64,000 bases of DNA from the NCBI GenBank assembly GCA_947477565.1, contig CANJUR010000009.1, positions 1-64,000 on the forward strand. The letters are read 5' to 3'. A program made the translations under genes and the position numbers. Below are positions 31,754 to 39,917 of this stretch, in pieces (position 1 is the first letter of the stretch; every line of letters begins with the position of its first letter). This DNA is from Deltaproteobacteria bacterium. Lineage in GTDB: Bacteria; Myxococcota_A; Polyangia; Polyangiales; Ga0077539. The notes beneath the pieces were generated by a model. It did no database searches, had not been told where the DNA came from, and was given only the letters and a program-made list of their open reading frames with translations.

Positions 31754-32728
31754 GTGACGGCAGCACGCAGACTCCTCGGATTCCTGGTCGCAATCGCGGC
31801 GTTTGTGGCGGTGGAGCACCTCACGCGAGCCTTCGCGGGCGAGTACGCGGTGAGGGTGCTGGCGATGTGCGGCGTCAACGCCATGCTCGCCGTGTCGCTC
31901 AACCTCGTAAACGGCACCACGGGCCAGTTCTCCATCGGCCACGCGGGCTTCATGGCCGTCGGCGCCTACGCCGGGTCCATCACCTCGCACGTCCTCCTCG
32001 GGCACTCCGCGCCGGGCCCTGCCCTGCTGGTGTCGTGCCTCGTCGCGATGGCCTGCGCGGGCCTCGCGGGCGTTCTCGTGGGCGTCCCCTCGCTGCGCCT
32101 CCGCGGCGACTACCTCGCCATCGTCACCCTCGGCTTCGGCGAGATCATCCGCATTTCCATCGAGAGCCTCGCTCCCCTCGGCGGCTCGCAGGGCTGGCCC
32201 ATCGGCTCCGAGAGCATCCCCGCCACCGCCACCATCCCGTGGATCTGGGGCGGCGCGCTCCTCACCGTCGTCGTCATCGGCAACCTCACGTACAGCTCGT
32301 ATGGGCGCGCGCTCACGGCCATCCGCGAAGACGAGATCGCCGCCGAGGCCGCGGGCATCCCGACCACCCGGTACAAGGTTCTCGCGTTTGCCATCAGCGC
32401 GATGTTCACGGGGCTCGCGGGCTCGCTCTACGCCCACGATGCCACCGGCGGGCAGCACATCGATCCGGGGTCTTTTCGCCTCGACCGCTCCGTCGATATC
32501 CTCGTGATGATCATCTTCGGCGGGCTCGGGAGCATCACCGGCGCCGTACTGGGCGGCGTGGTCGTGGCGGTCTCCCTCGAGCTTCTGCGTGAGTTTCAGG
32601 GCTACCGTCTCATCGTGTACGCCCTCCTCATGATCGGCCTCATGCTCGCGCGACCGCAGGGTCTTCTCGGCAACCGCGAACTCAACCTCCGGCGCTTTCT
32701 GCCCGGTCGCAAGGCGGCGTCGGCGTGA
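31754..32728 (+). CDS. livM: Branched-chain amino-acid ABC permease LivM
   Basis: 324 residues from GTG 31754, around eight to nine transmembrane helices. Family-specific segments: MLAVSLNLVNGTTGQFSIGH near the N-terminus, LRLRGDYLAIVTLGFGEIIR (cytoplasmic coupling region), YGRALTAIREDEIAAEAAGI, KVLAFAISAMFTGLAGSLYA and the C-terminal IIFGGLGSITGAVLGG. It pairs with the ABC protein encoded immediately downstream (GTGA overlap). The usual partner permease LivH and the binding protein are not next to it; the 238 bp upstream contain no gene. Confidence 0.94.
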   Translation: MTAARRLLGFLVAIAAFVAVEHLTRAFAGEYAVRVLAMCGVNAMLAVSLNLVNGTTGQFSIGHAGFMAVGAYAGSITSHVLLGHSAPGPALLVSCLVAMACAGLAGVLVGVPSLRLRGDYLAIVTLGFGEIIRISIESLAPLGGSQGWPIGSESIPATATIPWIWGGALLTVVVIGNLTYSSYGRALTAIREDEIAAEAAGIPTTRYKVLAFAISAMFTGLAGSLYAHDATGGQHIDPGSFRLDRSVDILVMIIFGGLGSITGAVLGGVVVAVSLELLREFQGYRLIVYALLMIGLMLARPQGLLGNRELNLRRFLPGRKAASA

Positions 32729-34260
32729 GCGCGGCCCTCTCGCTCTCCGGCCTTGAGATGACCTTCGGCGGGCTACGCGCCGTCGCCGGCGTGAGCTTCG
32801 ACGTGCCCGAGAAAGCCATCTTCGGTCTCATCGGCCCCAACGGCGCGGGCAAGACCACGGTCTTCAACTGCGTCACCGGCGTGTACGCCCCAACCGCTGG
32901 TACGATTACCTACCAGGGTAAGCCCATCGGCGGATTGCCCGCGTGGAAGATCGCCGACCTCGGCATCGCGCGCACCTTCCAGAACATCCGTCTCTTCGGA
33001 CAGATGTCGGTCATCGAGAACGTGCTCGTGGCCAGCCACCGCGTGACGAAAGCATCGCTGCTCGACGTCATCGCTCGCACCGCGCGCTACGCCGACGACG
33101 ACCGCGCGACGCGCGCCAAGGCGATGGACCTCCTGGCGTTCTTCGAGCTTGCCGACAAGGCCGACCAGCGCGCGTCGTCGCTGCCGTACGGCGACCAGCG
33201 GCGACTGGAGATCGCACGCGCGCTGATGCTTGACCCGCGGGTGCTGCTCCTCGACGAGCCCGCCGCGGGGCTCAACAGCGCCGAGGCGAAGGTACTGGAA
33301 GGTCAGATCCGCACGCTGCGCGACCGGTTCAATCTCACGGTGGTGCTGGTCGAGCACAACATGCAGGTGGTGATGGCTGTGTGCGACGAGATCCACGTGA
33401 TGGACCGCGGCGAGACCATCGCGCACGGCGCTCCTGCGGCGGTGCAGAAGGACGAGAAGGTGCTCGAGGCGTACCTCGGCGCCGGGCACGACGCAGTGAC
33501 CGCCCCGCGCGAATCGACGGGCGAGACGCCCGCGGAGGTGCTGCTGGAGGTGAAAGACCTGCAGGTGGCGTACGGCGGGATTCACGCCGTGAAGGGCGTC
33601 TCGTTGCAGGTGCGCCGCGGCGAACTGGTGGCCCTCATCGGGGCGAATGGCGCGGGCAAGACGACGACGCTGAAGGCCATCGCGCGGATGCTGCCGTTGA
33701 AGGCCGGCACGGTGACCTTCGGGGGGAAAAACCTCGCTGGGGTCGAGGCGCACGAACTGGTGGCGATGGGCGTTGCGATGGCCCCGGAGGGCCGAGCCAT
33801 CTTCCCCAACCTGACGGTGCGCGAAAACCTGGAGATGGGCGCGTACACGGTGGCCGATCGGGGCTCCATCACGGCGCGGATGGACGAGGCCGTGGGGCTC
33901 TTTCCCCGGCTGGGCGAGCGCATGACGCAACTCGGCGGGACGCTCTCCGGCGGCGAGCAGCAGATGCTGGCGATCGCGCGGGCGCTGATGTCCGGGCCGA
34001 AGTTGTTGATGCTCGATGAGCCGTCGCTGGGCATCGCGCCGGTGCTGGTCGATCAGATCTTCGAGGCCATCGACCGCATTCGCCGCAAGGGGATGACCAT
34101 CCTGCTGGTGGAGCAGAACACCCGGCGCGCGCTCGCGGCGGCGCAGCGGGCGTACGTGCTGGTGACCGGCGAGGTGGTGCTCGCGGGCGACGCGGCGACG
34201 CTGGCGCGCGATCCGCGGGTGCAGGGGGCCTACCTGGGCGAGGGCGTTGCTCTTGAGTGA
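32725..34260 (+). CDS. LivG-LivF fusion ATPase
   Basis: 511 residues comprising two complete ABC ATPases normally made as separate proteins. N-half (LivG-like): Walker A GPNGAGKTT (residues 36-44), Q-loop RTFQNIRLFGQMS, signature LPYGDQRRLEIARAL, Walker B VLLLDEPAAGLNSAE. A ~25-residue linker near 255-275 joins to the C-half (LivF-like): Walker A GANGAGKTT, APEGRAIFPNLTVRENLEMG, signature LSGGEQQMLAIARAL, LLMLDEPSLGIAPVLVDQI. One chain would supply the heterodimeric motor for branched-chain amino-acid uptake. Start overlaps livM; end overlaps the regulator gene. Confidence 0.94.
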   Translation: MSAALSLSGLEMTFGGLRAVAGVSFDVPEKAIFGLIGPNGAGKTTVFNCVTGVYAPTAGTITYQGKPIGGLPAWKIADLGIARTFQNIRLFGQMSVIENVLVASHRVTKASLLDVIARTARYADDDRATRAKAMDLLAFFELADKADQRASSLPYGDQRRLEIARALMLDPRVLLLDEPAAGLNSAEAKVLEGQIRTLRDRFNLTVVLVEHNMQVVMAVCDEIHVMDRGETIAHGAPAAVQKDEKVLEAYLGAGHDAVTAPRESTGETPAEVLLEVKDLQVAYGGIHAVKGVSLQVRRGELVALIGANGAGKTTTLKAIARMLPLKAGTVTFGGKNLAGVEAHELVAMGVAMAPEGRAIFPNLTVRENLEMGAYTVADRGSITARMDEAVGLFPRLGERMTQLGGTLSGGEQQMLAIARALMSGPKLLMLDEPSLGIAPVLVDQIFEAIDRIRRKGMTILLVEQNTRRALAAAQRAYVLVTGEVVLAGDAATLARDPRVQGAYLGEGVALE

Positions 34261-34870
34261 GCGGGCGGGCGGCGCGCTGACGCCGCGGGTGCTGGTGGTC
34301 GACGACGACGTGGCGATCTGTGAGCTGCTCGAGACCGTGCTCACGCGCGACGGATGCACCGTTGACACGGAAAACGACCCCACGCAGGCGGAGGCGCGGG
34401 TGCGCGGCGGCGGGTATCACCTGCTGCTGCTGGACGTGATGATGCCGCGGCAGGACGGCCTGGAGACGCTGCGCCGGGTGCGCGCCCTCGACCGCGACCT
34501 GGCGGTGGTGATGATCACGGGATTTCCCTCGGTGGAGACGGCCGTGCAGGCGATGCAGTTGGAGGCGATGGACTACCTCCGCAAGCCGTTTACCGTGGAC
34601 GCCTTACGTGAGGTGGTAACGCGGGTGCTGCGCCGAAGGGGCCTCCTGCGGGCGCCCGAGGAGCAGGTGCTGCGGGCCATCGGGGAGGCCGTGCGCACGC
34701 GCCGCCACGGGCTCGGGCTCACCCTGAAAGACCTCGGACGACGTGCGGATTTGTCCGTTTCGCAGCTGTCTCAGGTCGAGCGCGGCGAAGGCAGCGGGAG
34801 CGTGTCGGCGCTCTACCGCCTCGCGGTAGCGCTGGGTGTCCCCATGAAGGAACTCTTCGGCGAACTCTAG
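34253..34870 (+). CDS. Response-regulator receiver fused to XRE-type HTH
   Basis: A TTG at 34253, with GAGGG eight bases upstream, overlaps the end of the ABC gene. 205 residues. Receiver domain: VLVVDDDVAICELLETVLTR with the acidic pair, phospho-acceptor in LLLLDVMMPRQDG, and switch residues MITGFPSVETAV plus DYLRKPFTVDAL (Lys). The C-terminal ~65 residues are a Cro/C1-type helix-turn-helix (GLTLKDLGRRADLSVSQLSQ VERGEGSGS-type pattern) followed by LYRLAVALGVPMKELF. The combination is uncommon; most receivers carry OmpR, NarL or Fis-type HTHs. No kinase gene is adjacent. It probably regulates the transporter unit or responds to amino-acid status. Confidence 0.9.
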   Translation: MSERAGGALTPRVLVVDDDVAICELLETVLTRDGCTVDTENDPTQAEARVRGGGYHLLLLDVMMPRQDGLETLRRVRALDRDLAVVMITGFPSVETAVQAMQLEAMDYLRKPFTVDALREVVTRVLRRRGLLRAPEEQVLRAIGEAVRTRRHGLGLTLKDLGRRADLSVSQLSQVERGEGSGSVSALYRLAVALGVPMKELFGEL

Positions 34871-34915
34871 CGACGACGACCTGGCGCGGCCGTACGCCGG
34901 TGCCAACAGGGCGTC

Positions 34916-35680
34916 CTACTCACACTGTCGCGCCTGGCAAAACCCCTCGTCATCGACGCTCTCCCACGTCCCGCTACCGCCCTGCGCGGGCAGCACATCC
35001 AGCGTCATTCGCCGCGACCGCAGCGCCTCGCCGCCGTCTTCCTGCGCCACCAGAACAAACTCATACGCGCGCCGACACCCGAGCCGCACCACCGCCCCGT
35101 CGCCGTCCGCCGCCCCGCCGCGCGAGCGCGTCGTCAGCCGCCACGCAAGCTGCACGCGGCCCAGCACGCCCACGAAGCGCGACCCGCTGATCTCCTGCAC
35201 AACGCCGGGCGGATTCGCCGCCACCGCTGGCAGATCAAACGCCACCCACGCGCTCGCGAGCCGACCGTCCACGCCCGCCCCGCGGTCTTGCCAGAGCCCG
35301 GAGACGACCCCGCCCTGCGCGTCGAACAGCACCGCGAAGTCGGTCAACACCACCCCCGAGGGAGCCTCCCGCAACTGCACGCGATCGATCGCGTCAGGCT
35401 CCCGCGAGTTCAACGGATCAGTACCGAAGAGCAGTTCGTAACGGTCGGTCAGCCCGTCGCCGTCGGTGTCGCCGCGGGTGGGGTCCGTGCCTGCCATGGC
35501 CTCCGTCGCGTCGCACACCCCGTCGCCGTCCCGATCCTTCGTGCGCGCAGGGCCGGTGTCAGTCGCCGGACGATCGACGCGGCCCGTGTCCGTTCTCCCG
35601 GCGTCCGTGGGCGCCGCGGACGCAATCGTCCCGCAGCCCGCGCATACACCGATCAGTAAACCCAGAGCCGCGTGACGCAC
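34916..35680 (-). CDS. Thrombospondin type-3-like Ca-binding lipoprotein
   Basis: 254 residues; signal peptide MRHAALGLLIGVCAG-C. A Thr/Asp linker leads to two Ca-binding repeats DRDGDGVCDATEAMAGTDP and DTDGDGLTDRYELLFGTDP, the TSP3-type loops that coordinate calcium via Asp residues. A ~150-residue beta-rich domain of unknown type follows (FAVLFDAQGGVVSGLWQDRG, SRFVGVLGRVQLAWRLTTRS, VRLGCRRAYEFVLVAQED). It is probably surface-exposed and Ca-stabilised. Convergent with the regulator gene (45 bp apart). Confidence 0.82.
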   Translation of the reverse strand: MRHAALGLLIGVCAGCGTIASAAPTDAGRTDTGRVDRPATDTGPARTKDRDGDGVCDATEAMAGTDPTRGDTDGDGLTDRYELLFGTDPLNSREPDAIDRVQLREAPSGVVLTDFAVLFDAQGGVVSGLWQDRGAGVDGRLASAWVAFDLPAVAANPPGVVQEISGSRFVGVLGRVQLAWRLTTRSRGGAADGDGAVVRLGCRRAYEFVLVAQEDGGEALRSRRMTLDVLPAQGGSGTWESVDDEGFCQARQCE

Positions 35681-35687
35681 GGCGCTC

Positions 35688-36110
35688 TCAGGGCGTCGCC
35701 TCGCGCCAGCGCTGTCCGCCGAAGCGCGCCTTGAGCTCGTCGTCGAGGTGATCGGCCACCACGGCCATCATCCCCACGCACGCGATGAGCTCGTCGCTGT
35801 CGACGTGATCGCCGAGGAGGTTGTGGGCGATCCAGACCTCCTTGTTGCGCCAGTAGGTCTTGCCGAAATAGAGCTTCTCGTTGAGCTCGTTGAGTCGCTT
35901 CATGAGCTCTTCGCTCACGTCAACGTGGTTGAGCACCGGGCACACCAGCTCGATGATGGTGTAGCGGTCTTGCCACGCGTGCGCGGAGACGAACACCGCC
36001 GTCGATCCGCGCTCGACCCGGCAGCGCCCCTCTTCCTGCACAAACGGGTACCCGGCCCCCTTCAAGATTTCCACCACCCGCTGCTCGACCTGACTCACCG
36101 GCGTCGCCAT
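35688..36110 (-). CDS. YbjN-like small protein
   Basis: 140 residues, ATG 36110. The pattern GYPFVQEEGRCRVERGSTAV, FVSAHAWQDRYTIIELVCPV, LNELNEKLYFGKTYWRNKEV, WIAHNLLGDHVDSDELIACV matches the YbjN/type-III-secretion-chaperone-like fold. Family members are small cytoplasmic proteins with chaperone-like or regulatory effects; the partner is unknown. Upstream gene 36135 ends 25 bp before, so it is probably co-transcribed with it. Confidence 0.75.
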   Translation of the reverse strand: MATPVSQVEQRVVEILKGAGYPFVQEEGRCRVERGSTAVFVSAHAWQDRYTIIELVCPVLNHVDVSEELMKRLNELNEKLYFGKTYWRNKEVWIAHNLLGDHVDSDELIACVGMMAVVADHLDDELKARFGGQRWREATP

Positions 36111-36134
36111 CGCTTTACCTCCGCAACTGTCTGG

Positions 36135-38702
36135 CTATAGCGCCTCTCGCGCGGGAGTGTCACCCCTTCGCTGCCCCCGCAGCCACGCCTCCAGTCGAAG
36201 CACCGGCGACGACGCCGCGACCCCTTCGATGAACAGCGCGCTCTCCGGCCACGTGTCTCGCATGTCCGCGACGCCGGTCCAGTGCGCGGCTCCGCTCGCG
36301 TGTTCGAAGAGCAGCGCCTCCACCGCGCCCAGGTCGGCCAGCAGGGCAGTGAGCTCCGCCCCGGAGAGGGCGCCAGAGATCACCAGGAGCCGGCCGTCGG
36401 CGGTGCTGGCCAATACCTGACGAGGTAAAACCGTGGCGTCGCTCCAGGCGGTGTCTGCGCCCGCGTGGCGCACGAGAACTCCCTGCAGCGCCTCGGTCAC
36501 GTCCGGGCTGACGCTCACGCCGGACTCGATGGCGACGCGCCCGTCTCGCACGGTGAGGTGACCCGCGTGCGGCGATGCGACGAAGGGCAACTGAACCCGG
36601 CCGCCGATGCAGAGCCCGCGAGGATCGAGGAGCGAAGAGGCGACGCCGAGTTCGATCGCCCCGAGCAGCGGACGGGCGGCGGAGGGGACGAAGGTCTGGT
36701 CTTCGGCGACGAGAGTAGTGGCGGGCTCGCGGCGACCGGCGCGGAGGTGCAGGCGCACGCGATCGGCGGCGAGCGCGTCTACGGTGGCATCGCGACCAGG
36801 CGCGACGGGCAATCGCAGGGTGGTGATGCCGGGCATCCAGGCGGGCAGCGGTTGCGGACGCACGGACGTCCAGGCGACGCCGCGCACCGGGGCGGGAAGG
36901 GGCGTGCGCAGCCCGAGGTAGAAGAAATCCTTGAGGGTGTAATAGAGGAATCGGTCGCCGTGGGACTGCATCGCGTCGTCGAGGGCGCGGTACTGAAAAC
37001 GACGCTGCGCGACGTCATCGACGCGGAGGAAATGAAACGTGGCGTGCGTGGGGTTCATGTCGAGGTGCATCCCGTAGGTGCACCCGGCGAGGCGCATCGC
37101 GCGGCCCAGACGGCGCGCGGTGGTCTCCTCGCCCCACGCGTAGAACAGGTGCCCGCGGTCGTCCGAGCAGAGCCCCGAGCGCACCGTGGGCATGGTCTCG
37201 ATGCCCCCGAGGACGAAGCCCCAGAGGCCGCGGCGGGAGGGGTTCTCGACGCCGTCCGCGAGGAGGGGTTCGAGGTTTTGCCGCAGCGAGCGCACCGCCG
37301 TCGGGAGCGTCGGGAGCGCGTCCCAGGAGCCCATCGCGATGCGCCCGTCGTCGAGGGTGACCACCGTCGCGGCGCCCGGCTGCGGCGGCAGCAGCACGCG
37401 GCCATCGACCGCCATACCGTACGCGCCGTGCTCGGTCTTGAACGCCCCGTTGAAGGCCCCGACCACCCTGGGCAGCAGGCCCGGCGTGCGGGGGATGCGC
37501 CCATCGCCGCGCGGCCCGACGAGCGGAATCGGATCTTCCACGCCGGCCTGCATGCCGAGTTCGAGTTGGCGCATGTCCATCGCGACGAGCAGCACGCGGG
37601 TGTACGGCCGCTCGTCGTCGAGGCGCACGAAGGTGCGATAAAAAGCGGGCGGAGCGCCCTCGAGGTGGCGCACCCACGGCGGTGTCGCGTTGACCCACCG
37701 CCCCTCGCCCGGGTCCGCTGCGCCGAGCGGCGGGGCGATCATGCCGGGCGGCCACGTCGGGTCCGCCGATTGGCTTACGTCGCTGGTAAGAACATGCCCA
37801 GCCTCGTCCGCCGTGGTCGCCTCCGCGAGAGTGGCAGGCGGCGGGCGGCGACCGAACCAGCGGTACATCTGCTGGTGCCACTGGTCGCGCGCGGCGAAGG
37901 CGTGCTGCTCGAGCCACGCGATGGGGGCCGCGCCCACAAACGGCAGCGAGCGCACCGTGTCCACCGCCCAGATGATCAGGGGCTTATCGACGCGCTGCTG
38001 GCGCGTGAGGATGACGCCGTCCGCGGGGTCCGTGCGGAGGGTGTCCAGCGCGAGGGTCCACTGGTGGTGCCCGGTGTCGAGGGCGACGTGGTCGTGGTCC
38101 ATGAAGCGCAGTGCGACGTGGGCGACGGGGCGATCGAGGCGGAGGTCGTAGCGCGCGACACCTGCGCGGGTGCCGGTGTCGAGGAGGTTGGTGATCGTGC
38201 GACGCCAGCGGGCCGCGGTGGCGCTATCCCCCGCGGGGTCGAGCACAAACGCCGACTGCACCTGGCCGAAGGCCCGCAGCGGGACGGCGATGCGCCGCGG
38301 GGTCTCCACGGAGACTTCCGCCTCGGGTACCATCGGTCCGTCATCGCCGAGGGGGCTGCGGGTGAGGTTGGCGAGCGCGCGCATACCGAGCAGGGTGCCG
38401 TCCGGGGTGAGACGAATCTCCGCGCGGTAGACGTCCCGCGGCGAGCCCGGGCGGTCGCGGCCGGTGAACCAGAGCGCGCGGCCCAGCACCGCGTCGCGGA
38501 GGGTCACGGCGCGGGTGCGCTCGAAGAGAAGATCGTCCGCGGAGACCGCGAGGTGGGTGCTCGCAGCGACCGCACGTGCGAGGCGGGCGCGGGCGTCCGG
38601 CGCGAGCGTGATGCGCGACGGCGCGGTGAGCGCAACGTGCAGCGCGGCGACGGCGCCAAGGAGTGACGAGGCCTTCCACGCGATCGACGACGAGGTCACC
38701 AC
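36135..38702 (-). CDS. Large exported protein with NAGPA-like domain
   Basis: 855 residues with an N-terminal signal or membrane anchor (WKASSLLGAVAALHVALTA). Residues ~330-560 resemble the phosphodiester-glycosidase (NAGPA/DUF2233) domain: RVLLVAMDMRQLELGMQAGV, VVGAFNGAFKTEHGAYGMAV (NGxFxxxxGxpxG), VTLDDGRIAMGSW, and later CTYGMHLDMNPTHATFHFLR, where the family has a Leu-Asp-Gly-Gly loop. The flanking regions are not recognisable. It probably acts on exopolysaccharide or wall-linked sugar phosphodiesters; the substituted DGGGS loop (LDMNPT) makes activity uncertain. Confidence 0.7.
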   Translation of the reverse strand: MVTSSSIAWKASSLLGAVAALHVALTAPSRITLAPDARARLARAVAASTHLAVSADDLLFERTRAVTLRDAVLGRALWFTGRDRPGSPRDVYRAEIRLTPDGTLLGMRALANLTRSPLGDDGPMVPEAEVSVETPRRIAVPLRAFGQVQSAFVLDPAGDSATAARWRRTITNLLDTGTRAGVARYDLRLDRPVAHVALRFMDHDHVALDTGHHQWTLALDTLRTDPADGVILTRQQRVDKPLIIWAVDTVRSLPFVGAAPIAWLEQHAFAARDQWHQQMYRWFGRRPPPATLAEATTADEAGHVLTSDVSQSADPTWPPGMIAPPLGAADPGEGRWVNATPPWVRHLEGAPPAFYRTFVRLDDERPYTRVLLVAMDMRQLELGMQAGVEDPIPLVGPRGDGRIPRTPGLLPRVVGAFNGAFKTEHGAYGMAVDGRVLLPPQPGAATVVTLDDGRIAMGSWDALPTLPTAVRSLRQNLEPLLADGVENPSRRGLWGFVLGGIETMPTVRSGLCSDDRGHLFYAWGEETTARRLGRAMRLAGCTYGMHLDMNPTHATFHFLRVDDVAQRRFQYRALDDAMQSHGDRFLYYTLKDFFYLGLRTPLPAPVRGVAWTSVRPQPLPAWMPGITTLRLPVAPGRDATVDALAADRVRLHLRAGRREPATTLVAEDQTFVPSAARPLLGAIELGVASSLLDPRGLCIGGRVQLPFVASPHAGHLTVRDGRVAIESGVSVSPDVTEALQGVLVRHAGADTAWSDATVLPRQVLASTADGRLLVISGALSGAELTALLADLGAVEALLFEHASGAAHWTGVADMRDTWPESALFIEGVAASSPVLRLEAWLRGQRRGDTPAREAL

Positions 38703-38798
38703 AGACCACGGCCGCTAGCGGAAGGAGACGCGCCCGGTCAAGAAACCGCCCGGACGTGACAACGCTCTCGGAGCAAGGGTAGAGGATCAGCCCCGACG

Positions 38799-39242
38799 AT
38801 GTTCTGGATCAAGCTGGGGCTGGTGCTGCACACGATCGCCGCGGGGGCGCTGACGGGGTCGGTGACGCACCACGCGCTGGTGCTCGCGCGGGCCCGGCGC
38901 GGACAGCCCAGCCCGCGGTTGCAGCGGCTGTACCCCGCGGTGGCGGCGGGCTGTTACCTGGTTGTGTATGTTCTCGGAACGCTGATCTACCCGCGGTACC
39001 GTGTGGCTGTGCGCGCGGAGTGGCTGGACGACCACGCGCCCTGGGCCTCCGTGCTCTTCGACCTGAAGGAGAACCTCGCGACGCTGCTCGGCCCGCTGGT
39101 GCTTGCGGCGGTCGTGCTCTCGCGGACGGAAGATCCGGCGAGGCCGAGCCGGGCGCTGCTGGGGTGCGCGGCGGCGGTGGCGTTGGGTGTTTGGCTCAAC
39201 CTCCTGGCGGGCCTCATCGTGGTCAGCATGAGATCGGTGTGA
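38799..39242 (+). CDS. Four-helix membrane protein
   Basis: 147 residues, ATG 38799. Four hydrophobic segments: MFWIKLGLVLHTIAAGALTG, LYPAVAAGCYLVVYVLGTLI, ENLATLLGPLVLAAVVLSRT, ALLGCAAAVALGVWLNLLAG. Histidines in or near helix 1 (H11, H24, H25) and a conserved-looking YPRYRVAVRAEWLDDHAPWA loop could bind haem or quinone, as in small cytochrome-like membrane proteins (speculative). Overlaps the next gene by GTGA, so the pair probably forms a complex. Confidence 0.7.
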   Translation: MFWIKLGLVLHTIAAGALTGSVTHHALVLARARRGQPSPRLQRLYPAVAAGCYLVVYVLGTLIYPRYRVAVRAEWLDDHAPWASVLFDLKENLATLLGPLVLAAVVLSRTEDPARPSRALLGCAAAVALGVWLNLLAGLIVVSMRSV

Positions 39243-39577
39243 GCGCCCGCGCGCGGTTTGCGACCGGAGCCGGAACGCTCGCCGCGGCGACGGTGTACCT
39301 GGTCACGACGACGACGCGGGCGGGAGTGCTGTTCTACCTCCCGACCCGGGGCGAATGGACGTTCAAGCCGCCGACGGGCGTGATCGCGATGGACTGGTTC
39401 GCGCGCTCCAACGCAACGCTTCTGGTGGGGGCGCTGGTGACCTGGGCGGCGTGGCGCCTCGCGCCGACGGACCCGAAGCACTGCGCACGCTGGGCGGGGC
39501 GGTGGTGGGCGCTGGGATGGATGCTGTTGGCCTGGTCCGCCGCGTACACCGTGCTCTGGCTCTGCGTGCGGCACTGA
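39239..39577 (+). CDS. Three-helix membrane protein, partner of 38799
   Basis: 112 residues from GTG 39239, coupled to the preceding gene. Helices: FATGAGTLAAATVYLVTTTT, ATLLVGALVTWAAWRLAP and WALGWMLLAWSAAYTVLWLC. A short periplasmic-type loop reads YLPTRGEWTFKPPTGVIAMD. No motif recognised. Confidence 0.68.
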   Translation: MSARARFATGAGTLAAATVYLVTTTTRAGVLFYLPTRGEWTFKPPTGVIAMDWFARSNATLLVGALVTWAAWRLAPTDPKHCARWAGRWWALGWMLLAWSAAYTVLWLCVRH

Positions 39578-39643
39578 GCGCTCGCTAGCTTGCGGGGCGG
39601 TGCTCGCGCGCTCACGCTGGCGGCGAAAGCCGAGGTGACGACG

Positions 39644-39883
39644 ATGATGATGGGCGGACCAGCCTGCGAGAGCTGCGGGCGACCGATGATGAGCGGGACG
39701 AGCGGGAAGTACTGCGAGGGATGCACCGACGCGCGGGGGGCCCTGCTCACCTACAAGGAGGTGCACCGTCGGCTGGTGGAGCGGGAGTTCATGGGCCGCA
39801 ACGGGATGCCGCGGGAGCAGGCCGAGGTGGCCGCGCGCAACGCCCTGTCGCGGATGCCCGCGTGGCAGGGCGGCGCGCGCTGA
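39644..39883 (+). CDS. Small zinc-ribbon protein
   Basis: 79 residues from ATG 39644, with GAGGTGA just upstream. A zinc ribbon C-x2-C-x(n)-C-x2-C (ACESCGRPMMSGTSGKYCEGC) matches the pattern of PF12674-like putative zinc ribbons (CxxCGMPM). A basic amphipathic helix follows (TYKEVHRRLVEREFMGRNGM) and a second helix. Likely cytoplasmic, nucleic-acid or protein binding. It lies 66 bp after the membrane-protein pair. Confidence 0.7.
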   Translation: MMMGGPACESCGRPMMSGTSGKYCEGCTDARGALLTYKEVHRRLVEREFMGRNGMPREQAEVAARNALSRMPAWQGGAR

Positions 39884-39917
39884 GGGCGGGCGACGCTTAC
39901 CGGGTGAGGTAAAACGA

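Noticed and set aside
32773..34383. Minus-strand open frame of 536 codons opposite the LivG-LivF fusion
   Set aside because: Antisense of two clear ABC ATPases; no motifs of its own.
36465..38666. Plus-strand open frame of 733 codons opposite the NAGPA-like gene
   Set aside because: Arg/Glu/His-rich low-complexity translation typical of GC-rich antisense; the minus strand has a signal region and family motifs.
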